Shown: positions 8,258 through 16,588, numbered from the stretch's first letter. The stretch is 64,000 bases of DNA from an uncultured Bacteroidales bacterium (GCA_902802265.1 CADCLN010000003.1:118897-182896); one strand, 5' to 3'. Notes: generated by a model from the letters alone, not told the origin. Translations and numbers: made by a program.

Positions 8258-8865
8258 TGCTGTATTCTTTTTATTTCAAATTCTATGGTTTGTTCGATGT
8301 AGTCGGTGATGTTTTCCTCGATGATGTCGCGGACGGCTTTTTCGACTTCGGGTGCTGTTCCGAGGAACCGTCGTCGTGGTATGCGTATGGTGGAGCCGAC
8401 GGGCTTCATGGCGAGTGCGCACCAGAACTCGGCTTCGGGTGTGAGTGTAGCGGTATGCATCCATCCCCAGAACTGTCGGTCAGTCAATGTCTGTGTCCTC
8501 TTTGCTTTTGTGGTTGTTGTTTTTTTTCGTCCGAAAGTTCCTGCGGCCTCGTATGCCTTTGCTCTGAAGAATCGTTTCATGCGGTCGGTAACGACGATTT
8601 CCCCTCCGTCGTTGTGTATTTCGGCGTATGGTAGGTCTGTGTAGAAGATGATGGAGTTTTCTGTTGTCCGGCTTTTGATACTGCGTCGCAACTGTCCTGT
8701 GTCGGTGAGTATGGCTCTTCCTTCGTTTCTGATGGGCGACTTGCGCCGCTGCCATTTTTCGGAGAAGAACGCCTGTCGTTCGAAGTTCTGGTCGAACTCG
8801 TCTTTCATGTCCACGGCGATGTCTCGGAGGATGTTTTTGATGATTTTCTGTATATTTTCGTTCAT
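8254..8865 (-). CDS. Mu gpG-like phage virion morphogenesis protein
   Basis: A 203-residue protein started at MNENIQKIIKNILRDIAVD; an earlier in-frame ATG at 8916 would add 17 residues without family-like character. Features of the phage virion morphogenesis (Mu gpG) family are the N-terminal amphipathic helix, FFSEKWQRRKSP followed by LTDTGQLRRSIKSR, the LPYAEIHNDGGEI segment, and RRRFLGTAPEVEKAVRDIIEENI near the C-terminus. There is an insertion (residues ~100-160, lysine-rich with TTTTKAKRTQTLTDRQFWGWMHT) longer than in compact members. The protein acts in tail or head completion in Mu-like phages. It follows the gpF-like gene by 101 bp, the order seen in Mu-like genomes. It belongs to a prophage remnant lacking capsid, protease, tail and transposase genes in this window. 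Confidence 0.85.
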   Translation of the reverse strand: MNENIQKIIKNILRDIAVDMKDEFDQNFERQAFFSEKWQRRKSPIRNEGRAILTDTGQLRRSIKSRTTENSIIFYTDLPYAEIHNDGGEIVVTDRMKRFFRAKAYEAAGTFGRKKTTTTKAKRTQTLTDRQFWGWMHTATLTPEAEFWCALAMKPVGSTIRIPRRRFLGTAPEVEKAVRDIIEENITDYIEQTIEFEIKRIQQ

Positions 8866-8966
8866 ATTGTTTGGAGGTTGGATTTTTTTTTGTACCTTTG
8901 CAGCCAGAACAAGCACTGAAGGAATGGCAACCTGGCAATTGAGACCTAAGCGCCGCCTTTGGTGCT

Positions 8967-10283
8967 TTATTCATTTATATCGTTAACAGAATAAAGGTAA
9001 TACTTTACAATTATTCGACCATTGCGTAATTCTTCAACATCCTTTGCTACGTTTAATCTGACAGTTCGTCCATGCAGTTCTGCCTTGTAATAGTAGAAAT
9101 GAACGATATTGTCCCTCCTTGGATGGGTAAGTGCTGAATCATCAATATAGGTGCCGCTTTCAAGGAGTTCCCCCAAATCTTTCAAATCCTCTTTGAGTAA
9201 GACCCTTGATCTGCCGAATGTATCAGAGAAAAGGTGTTTATTCCCATAAGTAGAGAACCCGACTTTGATTGTACCCTCGTCGATGGGCTTTTCATGCCTG
9301 ATTTGGAGCAACGGTTCCATTTCGTGGAGATAGTGTGTCCTTTCGATTGCAGTTGCTGACTTTTCATTATCCCCTGCACATCGATGCAGAAGTTCGCATG
9401 CAGCGCACACTTCGTTGTCAGGAACAAAAGCGAGTTTTAGTTTCCCCTTTGCTATGTCGCAGTCCCGGCACCGTTTGATGGTGTACGGGTTGTAGTCCGG
9501 AATAGTTTTCTTCTCTATGCCAGGATTGAAGTGGAAGATACCCTTGGTGTCTTTGCCCGTAGCCTCCTCACCGAGCGCCATTGCCTGGTCGTGTGGTGTT
9601 TCGGGGTATTTTGACTTTCGGACTTGTACGACGGTGCATCGACAGTTCCAGCCGTTGGGCGGGTAGTATTCTTCCCAGAAGGGGTCTGTGATGGGCAGTG
9701 TTACTCTATCGAGGGCAGCGTGTTCAGGACGGACACGGTCGTCGTGGGCGGTTCGGTACTGAAGATTGTATCTATCGCCGTCCTGCATGAACTCCTCCCA
9801 CTTGGCCGCCATTGTTGCCGATGCGTGGACGAAGTTGTATTCCGCACGGAGGTAGTTGTGGTTGTAGGTGCGGTCTATCTTTTGAACGTCATTCAAAAAC
9901 TGTTCGAATGGTTTTCTATTGCCGTTCTCGTCGATGAGAGAGGGGAACGCCTCGTTGAGCTCGTGGAACGTCTTCATGCCAGAGAAGATGTAGTTCGACC
10001 GCTGAAGACGCTGTCGCATGGCATCCGACATTTTGACCTGCTGGAAACCTGAGTTGAGCGCGTCGGCATGTGTCTCTATGAACTCCTGCATTTTCGGTGT
10101 CTCCAGTAACTCTATGCGGAACTGGGAGCCCTGCTCCTTGTAGAGCGTCTTCATCATTCCCTCGAACAGGCGCGAGAGTTCCTGGCGTATCTTGTCCTCG
10201 CGGCTGAAAGTCGCCTGAAGAGCCTGGTCGCCTAAGATTCGGGCATAGCGTTCATGCAGCCCCAGGTAGTCACTGGGGCTCAG
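8967..10283 (-). CDS. Mu gpF-like phage head morphogenesis protein with toxin-like C-terminal domain
   Basis: Coding similarity runs upstream of the first ATG (10157): the frame reads LSPSDYLGLHERYARILGD and QELSRLFEG before it, and no ATG, GTG or TTG occurs there. The best start is CTG at 10283, overlapping the stop of the portal fragment by four bases (CTGA), giving 438 residues. The middle carries the head morphogenesis domain: YNLQYRTAHDDRVRPEHAAL, then FWEEYYPPNGWNCRCTV, typical of Mu F/SPP1 gp7 proteins. A cysteine cluster follows (RCRDCD, CAACELLHRC). The last ~110 residues (KVGFSTYGNKHLFSDTFG to NGRIIVKYYLYSV) resemble the small nuclease domains of the barnase-EndoU-ColicinE5-RelE class attached to gpF-like proteins of polyvalent phages. 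That last assignment is by pattern only. Confidence 0.8.
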   Translation of the reverse strand: MSPSDYLGLHERYARILGDQALQATFSREDKIRQELSRLFEGMMKTLYKEQGSQFRIELLETPKMQEFIETHADALNSGFQQVKMSDAMRQRLQRSNYIFSGMKTFHELNEAFPSLIDENGNRKPFEQFLNDVQKIDRTYNHNYLRAEYNFVHASATMAAKWEEFMQDGDRYNLQYRTAHDDRVRPEHAALDRVTLPITDPFWEEYYPPNGWNCRCTVVQVRKSKYPETPHDQAMALGEEATGKDTKGIFHFNPGIEKKTIPDYNPYTIKRCRDCDIAKGKLKLAFVPDNEVCAACELLHRCAGDNEKSATAIERTHYLHEMEPLLQIRHEKPIDEGTIKVGFSTYGNKHLFSDTFGRSRVLLKEDLKDLGELLESGTYIDDSALTHPRRDNIVHFYYYKAELHGRTVRLNVAKDVEELRNGRIIVKYYLYSVNDINE

Positions 10284-10537
10284 TCGAAAAAAGGGCGTGC
10301 GTTGTTTTGCTGCTTCCTTTTTTTGTCTGGGGCTAATGGGGCTGATGGGGCTAATGGGCTTGGTTGTTGGCGACGTTCTCCTACGGGCATGTTGTATTTC
10401 TCCTCGAAGTAGGCAGGGTCAACCTCGTATTCATTGAGCACCATCGTCTCGTATGCCACCTGCTGCTCCGGCGTATAGTCCACGGAGTAGTCCCAGTCGA
10501 AGTGTATGCCGGCAAGGGGAAAGCCGTGACGGATCAT
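10280..10537 (-). pseudogene. C-terminal fragment of a Mu-like portal protein (DUF935 family)
   Basis: The 85-residue frame begins MIRHGFPLAGIHFDWDYSVDY and continues TPEQQVAYETMVLNEYEVDPAYFEEKYNMP, which matches the end of DUF935 portal proteins (normally 400-500 residues). The frame stays open upstream to 10607, but similarity fades about 15 residues before the ATG, and that DNA belongs to the promoter of the gene on the other strand. So the 5' part of the portal gene was deleted with a junction near 10550. Portal, gpF and gpG keep the Mu-like order. Confidence 0.75.
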
Positions 10538-10564
10538 GTTGTATTGTAAAAAAGACGGATTTTG

Positions 10565-10596
10565 TTTGGCTATATAATAAAAACAAACTATCTTTG
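10565..10596 (+). promoter_or_regulatory. Promoter of the seven-repeat dockerin protein
   Basis: TTTG at 10565-10568, a 20-base spacer and TATCTTTG at 10589-10596. The leader is about 35 bases long. Confidence 0.7.
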
Positions 10597-10636
10597 CGCA
10601 GATAATTTATTTTTTTAATCAAAAACAAAACAGATT

Positions 10637-13222
10637 ATGAAGCAGAAATTACTTACATTGATGATTGCGCTAATGGTCATGACTATGGGCGCACAGAAAG
10701 TCTTTGCAGAACCCACCGAGAACCTGGTGTTGACCATGGAGACGGGAACTCCCTATGTGGACGACAATGAAATGAGCAAGCTCATTGGTGTGCTGTATTT
10801 ATGCAACCAGTTGCAAATGTACGAAAACAAAGCAGGAAAGTATGTCTATGCCTCCAAAGATGGCAAAGATTTGTTTACGGTTTCAGAGGCTTTCCACTGT
10901 TACCAACTCTTTCCGGATGTCACGGAAGCGGATGATATCAGCTATACCATTACTGATGCCGACCGCGAAAAATTGCAAGAAATAAATGATTTATACACAT
11001 TTATCCAGCCCTACAAGACGTTGACGCTGCACTTCGGTGAAGGTCAAACCGACTTCGAGTTGGTAGGCACGATAGAGTCAGGCATGATGATTACTGAAGA
11101 AAACCCTGCTTTGATTGCGGTTGAGTTCTTTATCTTTGTCAATCAAATGAAAATGGAAGAGGACTATGAAAATAATAGGCATGTTTTCTTGTCGAAAGAT
11201 GGTAAACAATTATTATATTTTAATAAAGATGATGAAAGTATTACCATGGCTCCTGGGGTTACATCTGAAGACGACATTACCTACACCCTTACCGAGGAAG
11301 ACATTGAGTATATAAAAAGCAAGGATGAAGAGTTTTTCGAATTCATTCGGGTTTACAAGACAGTGACGCTGCACTTCATCGGAAATCCGACCGACTTGGC
11401 AGGCACAATAAAGACTGGCATGACGGCTGGTGAAGAAAGCCCTGCTTTGAATGTGGTTCAGTCACTTATTTTTGTCAATCAACTGAAAATGGAAGAGGAC
11501 TCTGAAAATAGAAGGATGGTTTTCTTGTCGAAGGATGGTAAAGAATTGTTCTATATAGATGATAAAGAAGATTGTATTACCGTTGCTTCTGGTGTCACTT
11601 CTAAGGATGACATTATCTATACCCTGACCGATGAAGACCGTGAAACCATAAAAAACAAAAATGAAAAGTTCTACGAGATGATTCAGCCTTACAATACGTT
11701 GATGCTGCATTTCGTGGACAATAAGATAGATTGGTTGGTAGCCACGATAAAGTCAGGCATGTCGCTTGATGAGAAAGAAGGAAGCCAAGCTCTCATGGAT
11801 ATTGAGGTTATGATTGAAATCCTTACTTCTACCGATCAAATAAAAATTGAAAATGACAAGGAGAATAATATGACTTATTTCTTGTCGAAGGATGGTAAAA
11901 AATTATTTTCTGTGAGTGACGATGATCGTATTATCATTGCTTCTGGTGTCACTTCTAAGGATGACATTATCTATACCCTGACCGCTGAAAACCGTGAGGC
12001 CATAAAAAATATAGATAATGAGTTATACGAGTACATTCGGCCCTACAAGGTATTGCAGCTGCATTTCGACGTCCCAGAAGACTTCGTGGCTAAGCTCTTT
12101 ACAGAAATGAACCTGACGACAGAAATAAACCAAGGCATTTATAAGTCGTTTGCTTTAATGACGTATTATTTCAATCAGCTCAAGGCTGACTACGACTTCG
12201 AGAAAGGAGAGACCGTAGTTTCTTCCCTGGACGACAAAGTATTGATGACGATGACCGACGACGGCGTTATCGCCATTGCTCCTGATGTTACGATTGATGA
12301 CAACATCAATTACACCATCACTCAAGAAGACCTCGACAAGTTGGCCGATGCTGACAAGGACCTCTACGATTTCGCAGCCTCCTACAAAACGATTCAGTTG
12401 CTCTTCGCAGAAAACTTGGAGGTAACAATAAAAACTGGACTCCCCTATGATGACGAAGACGAAGTGTTCTATGCCATTGGCTTGATGTATTTATGCAATC
12501 AATTACAGTTTAACGAAGACAACTATTATTATGCATCCATGGAGGGTAAACCCTTGTTTACGTTTTTTGAGTCTTCTGATGATATGGTTTACCGCATCTT
12601 TCCTGGTGTTTCGGAGGCTGACGACATGAGCTATACCATCACAGAGGAAGACCTCCCAAAATTAAAAGAAATGGGGAATGATTATTATAATTTCTTCCTG
12701 CATTACAAAACCGTGACCGTACACTTTGAGGCGGGCCAAGACAACAGAGAGGACTTAGTACTCACTGTAAAAGATGGAATGGAAATTAATGCGGAAGATA
12801 ACATGGAGTGGTTGGTGCCGTATGTGCTAACGATACTCCAACAGCTGAAGACGGAAGATAATGCAATTTTATCCATGGAGGACAAACTGCTATTTACTGT
12901 AAAAAATGAACATGTCGTCCTTGCTCCTGGAGTCACATCTGCCGACGACATCAACTACACCCTTACCGGTGCCGACCTTGTGACTTTAGAGAAAATAGAT
13001 GCAACATTAGCAGGGTTCCTTTCCGTATATAAAACGTTGCAGCTGCACTTCGACGTTGCTATTCCTGGCGACGTGAACGGCGACGGCGAATTCAACCTGG
13101 AAGACATCACCTGGCTCATCTCAGCTTATCTTTCGTCCGAAGAAGGAGCCGACCTTGACGGTGACGGCAAACTCACCATCGACGACATCACGTCGCTGAT
13201 AGAACTGTATCTGCAAAAGTAA
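10637..13222 (+). CDS. Secreted protein with seven ~115-residue repeats and a C-terminal dockerin-like module
   Basis: The 861-residue protein has a signal peptide (MKQKLLTLMIALMVMTMGAQKVFA). It then holds seven copies of a unit of roughly 105-120 residues. Each unit runs through a TIKTGM-type strand, a hydrophobic helix (IFVNQLKME), a YVYASKDGK/FLSKDGKEL hairpin, VTSKDDIIYTLT, a charged helix, and ends in YKTLTLHF. I know no named family for this unit. The C-terminal ~54 residues (DVNGDGEFNLEDITWLI and DLDGDGKLTIDDITSLI) are two calcium-binding dockerin type I-like repeats. The composition is acidic. The protein is monocistronic, with its own promoter and a strong terminator. A surface binding or adhesive role is plausible, but no catalytic motif is visible. 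Confidence 0.8.
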   Translation: MKQKLLTLMIALMVMTMGAQKVFAEPTENLVLTMETGTPYVDDNEMSKLIGVLYLCNQLQMYENKAGKYVYASKDGKDLFTVSEAFHCYQLFPDVTEADDISYTITDADREKLQEINDLYTFIQPYKTLTLHFGEGQTDFELVGTIESGMMITEENPALIAVEFFIFVNQMKMEEDYENNRHVFLSKDGKQLLYFNKDDESITMAPGVTSEDDITYTLTEEDIEYIKSKDEEFFEFIRVYKTVTLHFIGNPTDLAGTIKTGMTAGEESPALNVVQSLIFVNQLKMEEDSENRRMVFLSKDGKELFYIDDKEDCITVASGVTSKDDIIYTLTDEDRETIKNKNEKFYEMIQPYNTLMLHFVDNKIDWLVATIKSGMSLDEKEGSQALMDIEVMIEILTSTDQIKIENDKENNMTYFLSKDGKKLFSVSDDDRIIIASGVTSKDDIIYTLTAENREAIKNIDNELYEYIRPYKVLQLHFDVPEDFVAKLFTEMNLTTEINQGIYKSFALMTYYFNQLKADYDFEKGETVVSSLDDKVLMTMTDDGVIAIAPDVTIDDNINYTITQEDLDKLADADKDLYDFAASYKTIQLLFAENLEVTIKTGLPYDDEDEVFYAIGLMYLCNQLQFNEDNYYYASMEGKPLFTFFESSDDMVYRIFPGVSEADDMSYTITEEDLPKLKEMGNDYYNFFLHYKTVTVHFEAGQDNREDLVLTVKDGMEINAEDNMEWLVPYVLTILQQLKTEDNAILSMEDKLLFTVKNEHVVLAPGVTSADDINYTLTGADLVTLEKIDATLAGFLSVYKTLQLHFDVAIPGDVNGDGEFNLEDITWLISAYLSSEEGADLDGDGKLTIDDITSLIELYLQK

Positions 13223-13233
13223 ACTGGATTTTA

Positions 13234-13273
13234 TTATGTCGGCGAACTAAAGGCTCGCCGACATAATATTTTT
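13234..13273 (+). terminator. Strong intrinsic terminator after the repeat protein
   Basis: TTATGTCGGCGA pairs with TCGCCGACATAAT across a nine-base loop, followed by ATTTTTT. The stem is over 11 base pairs. Confidence 0.85.
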
Positions 13274-13310
13274 TCAATGCATTTTTCGGGAGTAACAAAA
13301 ATGCGTTTTT

Positions 13311-13351
13311 CTCTAAGGACATATATTTTACTCTAAGGACCTTAGAGTAAA
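13311..13351. repeat. Palindrome pair with 20-bp period (CTCTAAGGAC)
   Basis: CTCTAAGGAC occurs at 13311-13320 and 13331-13340. The second copy is half of a perfect 12-bp inverted repeat (TTTACTCTAAGG, one base, CCTTAGAGTAAA; 13327-13351). A CTAAGGA motif also recurs near 34595-34715. Confidence 0.6.
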
Positions 13352-13496
13352 TAAAACACCTGTTCCTCTCTCCACCACCTTTTTACTGTCGGTGCGTTCC
13401 CACTGCGCATAGTATTTGTCGTGTATATGTGGAAATCTATCAGTTTCAGGCAACAAATATAAAAATAGCTAAGACATAATAACTAAAGCATTGACA

Positions 13497-14270
13497 TTAC
13501 TTTTCAATGGGATTTATTATAAAACTGTCTGTATCTAACACATAGGATTGTGCGGTATCAATCATTTTGCAGTTTGCAAATTCAATGGCTTTTCCGAATT
13601 CCACGTTGTTCTTGAGTCCCATGTGGGTTTGGATTGTATGTCCGAATATTTGTTTCATGTCATGAAACTCCTTATCATCATATCCCTCACTTTTCAAGCT
13701 CCACTCCATATCGTTTACATCAGACCATATACAAGAAGCATATTTATCATGACCGCCTCTTGATAGTGAAACGGTGAACAGTTTGGATAAGCCACTGACA
13801 TCTTCTGTCAGTTTGTTTATTACTTCACATATTTCATGAATGTCGGAACTGTCGCATTTAACGATTTTCCTCAACCAGCCGCTTTCTATTCCGGCATGTG
13901 TGAAAATTACGTCTTTCTCAACATGTGCAATCTTGAACAAATCTTTGTTTGCATTGAACAATTCTTTTATTTGTTCGTGGAACATGGATGAGTGTCTGCT
14001 ATGCCAACTTGAAAAATGAAAATATACGTCAGAATAATAAGGCATATCGTGGTTTCCCAACAACAATACAACTTTGTCCATATTGTTCCTTTTGAGGTCA
14101 ATAATGTCTTCAAAATTTGATATCGCAGATTCAACACTGATGTATTCAAAACTATACGGGTCAAGATAATCGCCCAAAAAAATCACGCGGTCATATTCTT
14201 CAATATGTTCACAGGATTTTTTCCAAAATGATCTTCCGTGTATATCCGGATTTACTAAAATTTTATTCAT
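13497..14270 (-). CDS. Calcineurin-like metallophosphoesterase
   Basis: A 257-residue cytoplasmic protein with all five signature blocks of the family: PDIHGRSFW (residues 8-16), FLGDYLDP (about 31-38), LLGNHDMPYY (about 70-79), FTHAGIESG and FGHTIQTHMG. These bind the two metal ions of serine/threonine phosphatases and related phosphodiesterases. The start follows a ATTTTATTCAT context with no upstream alternative. The gene is clearly AT-rich compared with its GC-rich neighbours and stands alone, suggesting transfer, perhaps from a phage (inference). It could dephosphorylate proteins or hydrolyse dinucleoside tetraphosphates; the sequence does not decide. Confidence 0.88.
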   Translation of the reverse strand: MNKILVNPDIHGRSFWKKSCEHIEEYDRVIFLGDYLDPYSFEYISVESAISNFEDIIDLKRNNMDKVVLLLGNHDMPYYSDVYFHFSSWHSRHSSMFHEQIKELFNANKDLFKIAHVEKDVIFTHAGIESGWLRKIVKCDSSDIHEICEVINKLTEDVSGLSKLFTVSLSRGGHDKYASCIWSDVNDMEWSLKSEGYDDKEFHDMKQIFGHTIQTHMGLKNNVEFGKAIEFANCKMIDTAQSYVLDTDSFIINPIEK

Positions 14271-14427
14271 TCGCTTAAATGTGTGTTTTTATATAAATCT
14301 TAAAATCCCCTTTTTCTTTACCCATTTTAGGCAGTGAAAATAGCGAAGCTCTGGATCCGGAACGTCGCTACCTTCACTGCTTAGATTCTGTGATTTGGAT
14401 GCTGCATGTGTGTTTTCTTCCTATCGC

Positions 14428-14757
14428 TTACTTGATGAGAACTTTTTTACCATTATTGATATACAATCCGCGTTGTGTCGGTTTTTCGCTCAGGCGAATG
14501 CCGTCCAGCGAATACCACGCATCCTTCCTGCCCTTCTGCTCTGCAGAGACTTCAAGAATGTTGTTAGAGCCGTGGAGAAAAAGTTTGAGGGTGTAGGTTG
14601 AGGTGTCGGTGGGGGCAGTCCATGAGATTAATGCGTTGGTGTCGGTGACGTTGGAGACAGTCAGAATTGGAGCGCTCTGTGTCTGTGCCGCGGTCTCCTG
14701 CACCCCTACGAGGGTGAAGACGATGGCTGCGATGATGGTGATGATTGGTTGTTTCAT
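14428..14757 (-). CDS. Short secreted protein: signal peptide, partial FN3-like strand set, and sorting-like C-terminal tail
   Basis: The 109 residues comprise a signal peptide (MKQPIITIIAAIVFTLVGVQETAAQ), a piece resembling the first strands of a fibronectin type III domain (PILTVSNVTDTNALISWTAP, then YTLKLFLHG), and a tail WYSLDGIRLSEKP-QRGLYINNGKKVLIK. Tails of the form YDLxGRRV...GLYIxNGKKVxxK end many large secreted Prevotella proteins. Here that tail follows the signal peptide almost directly, so the gene may be the product of a large internal deletion. A minus-strand -7 element (TACCTTTG, 14895-14902 region) lies about 140 bases upstream. It may be translated, but a folded functional protein is doubtful. 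Confidence 0.6.
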   Translation of the reverse strand: MKQPIITIIAAIVFTLVGVQETAAQTQSAPILTVSNVTDTNALISWTAPTDTSTYTLKLFLHGSNNILEVSAEQKGRKDAWYSLDGIRLSEKPTQRGLYINNGKKVLIK

Positions 14758-15050
14758 ATACTTCTATATTAAATTATTGCTGTCTTTTTTCCTTTCGAAT
14801 CCCTTGCGGCAAAAAATCGTTCCTACCTATAAATGAACGTCCCACCCTGGTCCGCTGGTCTTTCGACGAGAAGTCTGGTGGAACTTGCTGGCGCAAAGGT
14901 AACTATTTTTAATAGAATTCTGCCTGTTTTTTTCTGAAAAAATCATTTTTAGCCCTGTTTCTTCTCGTTTTTTATATTGTCACGTTCCTTTTTTAAATGG
15001 AAAAAAGAACTTTTTGCCTGCGACATAGTGCCGATTTCGCTGAAAAGTGC

Positions 15051-15058
15051 TAATTTTG
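15051..15058 (+). promoter_or_regulatory. -7 element of the RidA-family gene, ten bases before its ATG
   Basis: TAATTTTG at 15051-15058 precedes the ATG at 15069 by ten bases, so the mRNA leader is at most about five bases. The region 14758-15050 otherwise holds only the leader and minus-strand promoter of the convergent small secreted protein. Confidence 0.5.
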
Positions 15059-15068
15059 CACTCGTTTT

Positions 15069-16238
15069 ATGGAATATCAGACTATATATGACGAGGAACT
15101 GGGGGCGAAACTCCAGTTCAGCGTGTTCAAGCCAACGGACGGGTTGGCTGAATTTCATGCTATTATACAGATTGAACCGCGCTGCGATGTGTTTGCCGGA
15201 CAGTTGGAAAGACTGTTGGGCGCTGAGACTGTGCTGATGACGCACCCCCTGCTGAAAGGTGCCCAACCCGTGTTCAAACGATTTTTCCTTTCTGACGCAA
15301 CCAACCAGCAAGGATTGGTTGAAGAAAGTTTGCGGCAGTGCCATCTCGGTGTCCACCCTACTCTCTCGTGCATCCAGCAGCCACCGCTGAACGGCAGCAA
15401 GGTGGCACTGTGGATTTACCTGGTCGGTGCCGAAGCCGAGGTGGTTTACGGAGCAGACGCGCTGGGCAGTACGCTGGTGCGGCACAATGGCTATGAACAT
15501 CTCTGGACGATGGGCATGGCTGTGGGCGAAGGTTCTTCCTACGAACAGAGCGAGACACTCCTGCTGCGCTATGAACAGCAACTCCGCGAGCATCGGATGA
15601 CGCTGGCTGAGAACTGCATCCGCACCTGGTTCTTCGTGCGCGACGTAGATACACAGTACAAGGGACTGGTGGTGGCTCGCCGAGAGAATTTCACCGATCA
15701 AGGGCTGACACCCGATACGCACTACATTGCCTCCACAGGCATTGGCGGTAATCCTGCCGACCCGAAGGCCATCATCCAGTTGGGATGCTATGCCCTGCAA
15801 GGTTTTCAGCCTGCGCAGCAGCGTTATCTCTATGCCCTGACGCATCTGAACAAGACTTACGAGTATGGCGTGACCTTTGAACGCGGCACGCTGATGGAAT
15901 ATGGCGACCGTGGACACGTCTTCATTTCGGGCACCGCCTCTATCAACAACAAGGGAGAGGTGGTGCACGTGGGCGATGTGGAAAGTCAGACGCACCGAAT
16001 GTGGGAAAACGTGGAGACGCTGTTGGCTGAAGGCGGCATGACCTACGACGATGTCATGCAAATCATTGTCTATCTGCGCGACATGGCAGACTATGAGCGC
16101 ATCAGCCGCCTGTTTGAGGAGCGTTTCCCGAATACGCCTCACGTCATTACGCTGGCTCCGGTCTGTCGGCCCACATGGCTCATCGAGATGGAGTGCATTG
16201 CCGTGGATGGACGCCAGCGAAATTTCAGGGCATTTTGA
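15069..16238 (+). CDS. RidA (YjgF) superfamily protein with duplicated fold, chorismatase-like layout
   Basis: The 389-residue protein has a C-terminal RidA-type domain (about 265-380): GHVFISGTASINNKGEVVHVGDVESQ, MTYDDVMQIIVYLRDMADYERI, PTWLIEMECIAVDG. A poorly conserved N-terminal half of similar size precedes it (FHAIIQIEPRCDVFAGQLERLL, then VALWIYLVGAEAEVVYG). Two tandem RidA-like halves are the layout of FkbO/Hyg5/XanB2 chorismatases, but also of unassigned Bacteroidota RidA proteins of this length. No other aromatic or aryl polyene gene lies nearby, so a chorismatase role is not supported by context. Typical RidA proteins deaminate reactive enamines. The short leader suggests leaderless translation. 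Confidence 0.72.
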   Translation: MEYQTIYDEELGAKLQFSVFKPTDGLAEFHAIIQIEPRCDVFAGQLERLLGAETVLMTHPLLKGAQPVFKRFFLSDATNQQGLVEESLRQCHLGVHPTLSCIQQPPLNGSKVALWIYLVGAEAEVVYGADALGSTLVRHNGYEHLWTMGMAVGEGSSYEQSETLLLRYEQQLREHRMTLAENCIRTWFFVRDVDTQYKGLVVARRENFTDQGLTPDTHYIASTGIGGNPADPKAIIQLGCYALQGFQPAQQRYLYALTHLNKTYEYGVTFERGTLMEYGDRGHVFISGTASINNKGEVVHVGDVESQTHRMWENVETLLAEGGMTYDDVMQIIVYLRDMADYERISRLFEERFPNTPHVITLAPVCRPTWLIEMECIAVDGRQRNFRAF

Positions 16239-16282
16239 GTGCAAATACTCACGTTCTTGCTCTATTTCACACATTTTGAGTA

Positions 16283-16313
16283 TTGCGTAGTTCGGAAATT
16301 TGCCGTACCTTTG
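16283..16313 (+). promoter_or_regulatory. Promoter of orphan transcript upstream of nagB
   Basis: TTG at 16283-16285, a 20-base spacer and TACCTTTG at 16306-16313. The transcript would start near 16320 and ends at the terminator at 16507. Confidence 0.65.
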
Positions 16314-16319
16314 CAGCGC

Positions 16320-16515
16320 GAAAAGAAAATTTCTTTACTCATAATAATGTTCATATCGTGCCGTGAGGCACAACGGCTTAGCAGTTCTAAGAAAACTTCT
16401 TTTGAAAGGAACAAGAACAGCTATGTTTCTTTAGAATTACGTAAACCATAAAATGTTAGAGAATCAAAACTGTTTCACCTCTTCGTGACGAAAAGATGAA
16501 ACAGTTTCTCTTTTT
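16320..16515 (+). ncRNA. Candidate small RNA of about 195 nt
   Basis: The interval has its own promoter and terminator but no convincing gene. It includes a short hairpin (GTGCC GTGA GGCAC near 16357) and a longer possible pairing of TTCTAAGAAAAC with GTTTCTTTAGAA. Short frames within it lack ribosome-binding context and plausible protein character. The nagB promoter begins only after the terminator, so this RNA is independent of nagB. I do not recognise the family. A regulatory RNA or the leader of a lost gene are both possible. Confidence 0.45.
16467..16515 (+). terminator. Intrinsic terminator of the orphan transcript
   Basis: AAACTGTTTCA at 16467-16477 pairs perfectly with TGAAACAGTTT at 16497-16507, followed by CTCTTTTT. 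Confidence 0.8.
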
Positions 16516-16580
16516 GCGACAAAATGTGCCGAAAGGTGAAAAAAAATAAGCATTTTCTTTGTGGAATCGCATTTTATCTG

Positions 16581-16588
16581 TACTTTTG
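16581..16588 (+). promoter_or_regulatory. -7 element of nagB
   Basis: TACTTTTG lies 80 bases before the nagB start. The leader contains a small GCGCA/TGCG hairpin. Confidence 0.6.

Noticed and set aside
8891-8898. TACCTTTG element between the gpG- and gpF-like genes, considered as a promoter for gpG
   Set aside because: It reads on the plus strand, opposite to both phage genes, and has no gene downstream in its direction.
10364-10549. Small plus-strand frame over the portal fragment
   Set aside because: The minus-strand frame carries recognisable DUF935 text and the plus frame lacks any family character.
15069-16238. Assignment of the RidA-family protein as a chorismatase with aryl polyene role
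   Set aside because: Length and duplicated fold are compatible, but no pathway neighbours or diagnostic residues could be confirmed.
16239-16451. A 70-codon frame inside the orphan transcript upstream of nagB
   Set aside because: It starts before the predicted promoter, overlaps the hairpins and has no protein-like pattern.
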